Assembly (NCBI GenBank): GCA_945867255.1
Contig: CAMBHV010000019.1
Location: 1 to 11,325, forward strand
Origin: an uncultured Clostridia bacterium
GTDB taxonomy: Bacteria > Bacillota > Clostridia > Oscillospirales > Ruminococcaceae
Length of the DNA: 11,325 nt
Direction of reading: 5' to 3'
Shown here: positions 6,042 to 11,325 of the stretch, piece by piece
Layout of the letters: the number at the start of each line of letters is the position of its first letter
Position numbering within the stretch: the stretch's first letter is position 1
The notes under the pieces: generated by a model
Told to the model about the DNA's origin: nothing
Seen by the model: the letters and a program-made list of their open reading frames with translations, nothing else
Database searches by the model: none
Position numbers and translations under genes: made by a program

Positions 6042-6845
6042 ATGTGGACGAAGGAATTGTTTGGCGTGGAAAAGCCGATTATCGCACTGGTGCATCTTCG
6101 CGCTTTGCCGGGAGATCCGTATTATGCCAATGATTTGGAAGCTGTGGTGAAACAGGCACAGGCTGATATTCACGCTTTGCAGGATGGCGGCGTGGATGGC
6201 CTTCTGATTGCAGACGAATTCAGCATGCCCTATCAGACCAAAGCGGATTATGTTACCGTGGCGGCCATCGCCTACATTGTGGGCCGTCTGAAACAGGAAA
6301 TTAAAGTGCCTTATGGTGTAAATGTGGTGATGAACCCGCTTGCAAGCCTGGATCTTGCTGCTGCAACAGGTGCATATTTTATCCGCAGTGCATTTACCGG
6401 TGCATATATGGGTGAATATGGCCTATCCACAACGGATGCAGCCAACGTGGTGCGTCGCAAAAAAGCGTTGGGGCTGGATAATTTGAAGATGTTCTATAAA
6501 GTGAATCCGGAATCTGATGTCTATCTGGTGGAGCGCGATATCAAGACTGTTGCGAAATCGATCCTGTTTGGGTATGCGCCTGACGCGCTTTGTGTTTCCG
6601 GTGCCAGCGCTGGTTCGGAAACGAAGACAGACCTGATCAGTGAAGTGAAAAGTGTGGCCGGGAACGTACCGGTGTTCTGCAACACAGGGTTCAATGCGAA
6701 GACGGCAAAGGAAAAACTTGACGTCAGCGATGGCGCTTGTGTTGGCACGGCCTTTAAAACAGATGGAAAATTTGAGAACAATGTGGATCCCGCCCGTGTG
6801 GAGGAGATCATGAATATCGTGAAGGCATATCGCAATGCAATGTGA
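6042..6845 (+). CDS. BtpA/SgcQ-family TIM-barrel protein
   Basis: This 267-residue protein matches the BtpA/SgcQ family in length and motifs: VHLRALPGDP at about 17-26, GVDGLLIADEF near 50-60, PYGVNVVMNP at 90-99, SGASAG near 186-191, PVFCNTGFN near 210-218, and DGACVGTAFKTDGKFENNVDP-type sequence at 230-250. The family takes its name from a cyanobacterial protein linked to photosystem I accumulation. In non-photosynthetic bacteria it appears in sugar operons (SgcQ in E. coli), and to my knowledge no firm reaction is assigned to it. The barrel fold and the closing GTxFK motif suggest a phosphate-binding site. It is soluble with no signal peptide. AAAAGGAG lies ten bases before the ATG. It is the first gene of the plus-strand operon, so its product is probably central to the pathway rather than incidental. 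Confidence 0.9.
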   Translation: MWTKELFGVEKPIIALVHLRALPGDPYYANDLEAVVKQAQADIHALQDGGVDGLLIADEFSMPYQTKADYVTVAAIAYIVGRLKQEIKVPYGVNVVMNPLASLDLAAATGAYFIRSAFTGAYMGEYGLSTTDAANVVRRKKALGLDNLKMFYKVNPESDVYLVERDIKTVAKSILFGYAPDALCVSGASAGSETKTDLISEVKSVAGNVPVFCNTGFNAKTAKEKLDVSDGACVGTAFKTDGKFENNVDPARVEEIMNIVKAYRNAM

Positions 6846-6851
6846 TATGCG

Positions 6852-6879
6852 GCTGTGCATCTCGGTGTAACCGCACAGC
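6852..6879 (+). repeat. Intercistronic hairpin between btpA-like and kinase genes
   Basis: GCTGTGC (6852-6858) and GCACAGC (6873-6879) form a seven-base GC-rich stem around a 14-base loop, in the 61-base gap after the BtpA-family gene. No T-run follows, so it is not an intrinsic terminator. It may protect the upstream message or tune relative expression. Confidence 0.4.
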
Positions 6880-6906
6880 TGGATAGATCGATGGGGTGAA
6901 AGTTTC

Positions 6907-8418
6907 GTGGCAAAGTATTATCTTGGCATAGATGTGGGCACGTTTGAGACAAAAGGCGTGCTTGTAAATGAAGCATATGATGTGGTGGCTGTCCATTCTG
7001 CAAAACACGAAATGGAGAACCCGAAGCCGAATTACTTCGAACAGGATGCGGAAGCCGTATGGTGGCATGATTTCTGTGAAGTATCCAAGGGGCTTTTGCA
7101 GGATTCGGGAATAGACCCAAAAGATATCGTTGGCGTGGGGGCAGATGTACTGGGATGTGACTGCCTGCCGGTAGATGAAACATGCACCCCGTTGCGGAAA
7201 GCCATTTTGTACGGCATCGATGCACGTGCCAGTGAAGAGATCGCCTTTTTGAACCAGCATTATGGGCCGGAAAAGGTGAAACAGCTGTTCGGGCATACGC
7301 TTTGCTCAGATGACATCGCCCCGAAAATTCTTTGGATCAAGCGAAACGAACCGGACGTATATGCGAAAGCCTATAAATTCCTTACAGGTTCGTCCTATAT
7401 TACGGCGAAACTCACGGGCGAGTATGTGATCGATCAGTTTCTGGCCAAGTCTTCCTTCAAACCGCTTTATACGGAGGATGGACAGATCAATTCGCAGGAA
7501 ACGGCGCTTTTCTGCCGGGAAGATCAGCTGGCGCGTACCATGTATGTGCATGACATTGCAGGCCACGTTACGGCACAGGCAGCGCAGGAAACGGGCCTGG
7601 CCGAGGGAACGCCGGTGATTTGTGGCACGGGAGATTCCACAAGCGAAGCAATCAGCGTGGGAATTGTGAAACCAGGCCGAGTGATGTTCCAGTTTGGCTC
7701 TTCACTGTTTTTCTACTATTGTGCAGATCATATGGTGTATGACCACAGGTTGCATGGCGGAAATTTCACAGTGCCGGGTACCTACAGTGTGTCCGGCGGG
7801 ACCAATACCGCAGGCACGCTGACACGCTGGATGCGTGACACGCTGTATTTCGATTTGATGGATGGCAGTGTGGCAGAACCCTATGCTGAAATGATGGAGC
7901 GCGTGCGAGACGTTCCCCCCGGAAGCGATGGCCTTGTGGTGTTGCCGTATTTTGCCGGGGAACGGTGCCCGGTGAATGATGAAAAAGCGCGCGGTGTGAT
8001 TTTTGGCCTTACGCTGGAGCATACGCGCGAGCATATTTATCATGCGGCGCTGGAAGGCATTGGCTTTTCAGTGGCGCAGAATATAGCGGTGATGGAGGAA
8101 CTTGGCCTGCCGGTGGATATGGTAACGGTGGTAGGCGGGGGAACGAAAAACCCGGTATGGATGCAGATTGTGGCGGACATTCTGGGCAAGCCGCTGAGCA
8201 TTCCCAAGGTGAGTATCGGTGCAAGCTATGGCGGTGCGCTTCTGGCGGCACTTGGCACAGGCGCGCTTGAAAGCTTTGATCACTTGGCTTCGGTAATAAA
8301 ACCGGGCCGGGTATTGCAGCCGGACGTGGCGCGTCATCAAAAATACAAAAAGATTCGCCAGGTTTATGACAGCCTGTATCCGGCCACACGTGAGTTGATG
8401 CATGTATTGAAAGAATAA
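6907..8418 (+). CDS. FGGY-family carbohydrate kinase (xylulokinase-like)
   Basis: This 503-residue protein has the length of FGGY kinases, which transfer the ATP gamma-phosphate to a sugar hydroxyl. Visible landmarks are the N-terminal phosphate loop GIDVGTFETKG (about 7-17), the CGTGDST motif with D243 at the position of the catalytic base, a SGGTNTAGTLTRWM segment following it, and the C-terminal adenosine motif VGGGTKNPVWMQ at about 409-420. It most resembles xylulokinase-type members, but the family spans pentuloses, hexuloses, glycerol and erythritol, so the substrate is open. The start is GTG at 6907, preceded by GGGGTGA. Next to ketose epimerases it would phosphorylate the epimerised ketose after import. 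The product could be the inducer of the DeoR-type regulator encoded 17 bases downstream. Confidence 0.92.
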   Translation: MAKYYLGIDVGTFETKGVLVNEAYDVVAVHSAKHEMENPKPNYFEQDAEAVWWHDFCEVSKGLLQDSGIDPKDIVGVGADVLGCDCLPVDETCTPLRKAILYGIDARASEEIAFLNQHYGPEKVKQLFGHTLCSDDIAPKILWIKRNEPDVYAKAYKFLTGSSYITAKLTGEYVIDQFLAKSSFKPLYTEDGQINSQETALFCREDQLARTMYVHDIAGHVTAQAAQETGLAEGTPVICGTGDSTSEAISVGIVKPGRVMFQFGSSLFFYYCADHMVYDHRLHGGNFTVPGTYSVSGGTNTAGTLTRWMRDTLYFDLMDGSVAEPYAEMMERVRDVPPGSDGLVVLPYFAGERCPVNDEKARGVIFGLTLEHTREHIYHAALEGIGFSVAQNIAVMEELGLPVDMVTVVGGGTKNPVWMQIVADILGKPLSIPKVSIGASYGGALLAALGTGALESFDHLASVIKPGRVLQPDVARHQKYKKIRQVYDSLYPATRELMHVLKE

Positions 8419-8435
8419 CGGGAGGTGATGCGGTT

Positions 8436-9209
8436 ATGATACGAGCAGAACGGTTTCATCTGATCACGGAGCTTGCCGACAAACATGAAGACGGGATCGT
8501 TACACTGGAAGAACTTTCGGAGTATCTGCACGTCTCCATGGCAACAGTTCGCCGTGATGTGGACGAGCTTGCCAGCCGCGGCGCTCTTCAGAAAACAAGA
8601 GGTGGCGTAATTCTGCAGGCAAAAGAGACAGCTTCGCTGGATCCCACCTATGCCATGCGCCTTTCTGTGAACATGGACGAGAAGAACCGTATCGCCAAGG
8701 CTGCCAGCGCCTATATTTATGAAGGCGATAATATTATGTTCGATTCAGGTTCCACCGTGTTGGAACTGGCCAAGGAACTCCCGGTTCGAAACCATCTTGG
8801 CATCATTACCTACGATTTGTATGTAGCGCTGGAACTTGTAAATAAAGAATATGTGGATCTTTTGATGATTGGCGGCGTGTTCCGCCGCCAATATTTCGGG
8901 TTTCATGGTTACTTTGCCGAAGACTCCATTCGCCAGATGTACGCCAAGGTGGCTTTCATTGGCGCGGATGCGGTGAATTTGCAGGGGGGCATCATGAGCC
9001 ATAATCAGAACGATGTGCCTCTCAAACAAAGCATGATTGAAAATTCGCAGAAGACCATCCTGCTGTGCGATCACACCAAGTTTGGTTCTTATGCATTTAT
9101 GCATGTGGCGCCGCTGGAAAAATTCGACATTGTTATTACCGGAAAAGAATTGGATGAAAAATATGTGACCGCCTTGCGCGAGAAGGGAATTGGGGTAGAA
9201 CTTGTCTGA
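8436..9209 (+). CDS. DeoR/GlpR-family transcriptional regulator
   Basis: This 257-residue protein has the DeoR two-domain layout. A winged helix-turn-helix lies at about 20-60 (VTLEELSEYLHVSMATVRRDVDEL, then LQKTRGGVIL). The C-terminal DeoR sensor domain follows, with the phosphosugar-binding FDSGSTV loop at about 102-108, GGVFRRQYFGFHG near 146-158, and CDHTKFG at 211-217. The last motif usually reads DSSKFG or DHSKFG. Such proteins normally repress nearby sugar operons and release DNA on binding a phosphorylated sugar. GGGAGGTGATG provides a strong ribosome binding site before the ATG at 8436. Its place between kinase and transporter points to control of this locus, probably including the divergent promoters at 5803-5899. 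Confidence 0.94.
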   Translation: MIRAERFHLITELADKHEDGIVTLEELSEYLHVSMATVRRDVDELASRGALQKTRGGVILQAKETASLDPTYAMRLSVNMDEKNRIAKAASAYIYEGDNIMFDSGSTVLELAKELPVRNHLGIITYDLYVALELVNKEYVDLLMIGGVFRRQYFGFHGYFAEDSIRQMYAKVAFIGADAVNLQGGIMSHNQNDVPLKQSMIENSQKTILLCDHTKFGSYAFMHVAPLEKFDIVITGKELDEKYVTALREKGIGVELV

Positions 9210-10422
9210 CGGGGGAAAGGCGCACCCGCTGCTTCGCGGCGCCCCATATTTTCTGTTTTTCATTTTTTACTGGGTCACGGAGGCGTTGTTCGTTCCATAT
9301 CTTGGGCTGTATTTTGAAATGCGCGGTATGAACAGCGTACAGATTGGTATGCTGAACAGCCTGTTTTATGTGGTGACGATCCTTTCCGCCATGACAATAG
9401 GATATTTTGCGGACAAAACGCGGCGCCCCCGCCTGACAGTAAGTGTATGCTTTAGCTGTATTATCCTTGTAATCGTATACATGTCCCGGGCGAACACGCT
9501 GCCACATCTGGCTGCCGCCTATGCCCTGTATGGATATTTTGTGGTTTCCTGCTGTGACCTTGTGGATAAACTGCTGTTGGAACAGCTGGGGGATGATACC
9601 CGATATTTTGGCCTGTTCCGTGTCGGTTCTCCGCTGGGCTACAGCGGCGGGGCAATTCTTGCGGGGCTGTTGATCCCACGGCTGGGGGTAACTTCGCTGT
9701 TTCCCATCTGCATGGTGTTTGCTGCGCTGTGCGTAGCGATGGCGCTGATGATGAAGGAAAGCAGTGGCGTGCGGAAAAAGTCGAGGGCCCACGTCCCTGT
9801 GAAGCAGCTGTTTACAAACTGGCAATCCGCTTATATCTACGGCACCATGGTGTTGTGGGGCTTTTCCGAAGCGGGCGCACTTTCCTACTTTGCGGTGTAT
9901 ATGTCTGACAGGGGATTTTCCACGGAATATACCTCCATCCTGATTACGATAGCCATGGTTGGCCAGACAGTAGCCTTTTCTCTGATGCCGGCCATTCAGC
10001 CAGTGTTGAGCCCGAAGACAATGGTGATGCTTGGTTTTATCGCGTTTAGTGGGCGCATCCTTTCACTTGCGCTGGTTGGGCTTGCGCAATTCCCGTTTTT
10101 TCTGGTGGCAGTGTTCCACTTTATTGGCGGAAGCGCACAGGCGCTGATTTTGACGCCCATCACACTGATGATAGGACGCAATTTTAGTCAGGAAGTAAGC
10201 AGCACGGCCCAGACAATGAAGACAGTAGCCAGTAAGGGGATCGGAAGTAGCACAGGGGCTTTTCTGTATGGTTGGCTGTACAGCCAGCTGCCGGCACGTG
10301 GAGTGATGGTACTGTTCACCTGCCTGATTTTCGGGTTTGGCATTGTGTCCCGTTTAGGTGGGCGATGGATCGATGCCCATATACAACATGCCGCAAGACA
10401 GGATATATCACGCTGTATTTAG
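9202..10422 (+). CDS. MFS transporter (12 membrane segments, MFS_1-like / PPP-type)
   Basis: This 406-residue, strongly hydrophobic protein has about twelve membrane segments and the major facilitator signature between segments 2 and 3 (GYFADKTRRPR, residues 67-77). I start it at TTG 9202. An in-frame stop lies at 9196-9198 and the next ATG (9319) falls after the first membrane segment, so TTG is the only reasonable start that keeps the protein whole. It overlaps the regulator stop by eight bases, suggesting coupled translation. It resembles the MFS_1-like group that includes nucleoside and phenylpropionate permeases and relatives of LacY. Proton-driven import of an unphosphorylated sugar or conjugate fits the kinase next to it. 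The specific substrate cannot be read from the sequence. Confidence 0.88.
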   Translation: MSDGGKAHPLLRGAPYFLFFIFYWVTEALFVPYLGLYFEMRGMNSVQIGMLNSLFYVVTILSAMTIGYFADKTRRPRLTVSVCFSCIILVIVYMSRANTLPHLAAAYALYGYFVVSCCDLVDKLLLEQLGDDTRYFGLFRVGSPLGYSGGAILAGLLIPRLGVTSLFPICMVFAALCVAMALMMKESSGVRKKSRAHVPVKQLFTNWQSAYIYGTMVLWGFSEAGALSYFAVYMSDRGFSTEYTSILITIAMVGQTVAFSLMPAIQPVLSPKTMVMLGFIAFSGRILSLALVGLAQFPFFLVAVFHFIGGSAQALILTPITLMIGRNFSQEVSSTAQTMKTVASKGIGSSTGAFLYGWLYSQLPARGVMVLFTCLIFGFGIVSRLGGRWIDAHIQHAARQDISRCI

Positions 10423-10452
10423 TATCCGAAAAGATTTTTTAGGAGGCTCATT

Positions 10453-11325
10453 ATGGACGAAAAAGTGCAGAAAGTACTCGACTATATCGAAGCGCACAAA
10501 CAGGAGTATCTGGAGCTGCTGCTTCGGTTCTGCCGGCAGCCCAGTGTGGCTGCTACCGGTGAGGGCATTGAAAAAATGTCCGGCATGGTCGTAGACGAAC
10601 TGAAAAAACTTGGGGTAGAGCCCACGGTGCTGGAGACTGGCGGCAGCCCGTTTATCTATGGTGAGATCAAGGGCGAAGTGGACCGCACCTTTGGTTTTTA
10701 TGACCATTACGATGTGCAGCCGGTGGATCCCATCGACGAATGGATCACCCCGCCGTATTCGGCGGATATCCGCGACGGCGTGATTTATGCCCGTGGTGTG
10801 GCAGACAATAAGGATGGGCTTGTGACACGCCTGTGTGCAGTGGATGCCTGGCAAAAAGTACACGGGAAACTTCCGCTCAACGTGAAGTTCTGCTTTGAAG
10901 GCGAAGAGGAGATCGGCAGCCCGCATCTTGAGAGCGTGGCCAAAGCGCATCCGGAAATGATCCAGTGCGACGGCTACGTGTGGGAAGGTGGCCACCGTGA
11001 AAAAGGCGGCCCGGCAGAGATCACGATGGGTGTGAAGGGCCTTCTGTATGTGGAACTGTATGCGAAGGTAAGCGAAAAGGACGCCCATTCCATGTACGCC
11101 GCCATTATGCCCAGCGCAACATGGCATCTGGTGCAGGCTTTGAACACCCTGCGCGATAAAGATGGAAAGATTCTGATCGAAGGCTTCTATGATGGTATCC
11201 CGCCTATCTCGCAGGCAGAGCTGGATGCATTAAAGACAGACGTGTTCAGTGAGAAAGACACAAAGGATAACATCCTTGGTATTAAACAGTTTATCGGCGA
11301 TGAGCATGGCGATGATCTGCTCAAG
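10453..11325 (+). CDS. M20-family metallopeptidase, C-terminus off window edge
   Basis: AGGAGG six bases before the ATG at 10453 begins 291 codons that stay open to the right edge, so the protein is truncated by the window. M20 catalytic-site motifs are present: DHYDVQP (H85 zinc ligand, D87), ARGVADNKDG (D118 bridging ligand), and EGEEEIGS (E152 general base, E153 ligand). CDGY (D173) is a probable further ligand, and DAHSMYAAIMPSA around 210-222 matches the start of the dimerisation domain. The GDP/carnosinase-like branch of M20 (dipeptidases, about 450 residues) fits best, though some M20 enzymes deacylate amino acids. It lies 30 bases after the transporter gene, in the same operon. With the M24 peptidase at 976-2073 it gives the locus two hydrolases of unrelated fold, both able to act on short peptides or amides. 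Confidence 0.9.
   Translation, partial: MDEKVQKVLDYIEAHKQEYLELLLRFCRQPSVAATGEGIEKMSGMVVDELKKLGVEPTVLETGGSPFIYGEIKGEVDRTFGFYDHYDVQPVDPIDEWITPPYSADIRDGVIYARGVADNKDGLVTRLCAVDAWQKVHGKLPLNVKFCFEGEEEIGSPHLESVAKAHPEMIQCDGYVWEGGHREKGGPAEITMGVKGLLYVELYAKVSEKDAHSMYAAIMPSATWHLVQALNTLRDKDGKILIEGFYDGIPPISQAELDALKTDVFSEKDTKDNILGIKQFIGDEHGDDLLK

Noticed and set aside
9136..9825. Minus-strand open frame of 229 codons opposite the MFS gene
   Set aside because: It is rich in His, Gln and Arg with no family-like motif, and is antisense to a clear transporter; it is a shadow frame.
976..11325. Known fructoselysine (frl) operon
   Set aside because: Only FrlC-like proteins are present. There is no SIS-domain deglycase (FrlB), no PfkB-type kinase (FrlD) and no GntR regulator; the kinase here is FGGY and the regulator DeoR.
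1..11325. CRISPR arrays, tRNA or rRNA genes, insertion sequences, integrase or attachment sites
   Set aside because: I saw no regularly spaced repeats, no tRNA-like cloverleaf, no transposase or integrase motif, and no long terminal repeats in the intergenic DNA.

Overview
The window reads as a chromosomal accessory sugar-catabolism island from a Bacillota genome. A gut-type Clostridia (Oscillospiraceae-like) is my best guess, from the strong AGGAGG ribosome binding sites, sigma-A-type promoters with TGn-extended -10 boxes, mixed ATG/GTG/TTG starts, roughly balanced base composition in genes and very AT-rich intergenic DNA. I cannot name the species.

Layout. (1) Positions 1-853, minus strand: the N-terminal 284 codons of an EpsG-family membrane protein, cut by the window edge, with its own promoter (891-919). 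(2) Positions 976-5486, minus strand: a five-gene unit, in transcription order four tandem paralogous sugar-phosphate-isomerase/epimerase TIM barrels (5486-4653, 4640-3804, 3789-2941, 2944-2114) and an M24 Xaa-Pro-type peptidase (2073-976), closed by a perfect hairpin terminator (935-971). (3) Positions 5487-6041: an AT-rich divergent control region with back-to-back promoters, a long leader on the minus side, palindromes and several repeated short motifs. (4) Positions 6042-11325, plus strand: BtpA/SgcQ-family protein, FGGY sugar kinase, DeoR-family regulator, MFS transporter, and an M20 metallopeptidase cut by the right edge.

How the genes may work together (inference). An MFS permease would import an unphosphorylated compound. 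The epimerases would rearrange its sugar part, the FGGY kinase would phosphorylate the sugar, and the DeoR regulator would sense the phosphosugar and control both divergent units. Two different peptidase families flank the set. The epimerases share motifs with FrlC (fructoselysine 3-epimerase), as I recall that sequence. A sugar-amino acid or sugar-peptide conjugate is therefore a reasonable substrate hypothesis, but no deglycase, glycosidase or SIS-domain enzyme is present in the window. The combination BtpA + DeoR + epimerase + peptidase-like protein echoes the uncharacterised E. coli sgc operon. The fourth epimerase paralogue has lost one of the four metal-ligand positions, which is the clearest oddity at residue level.
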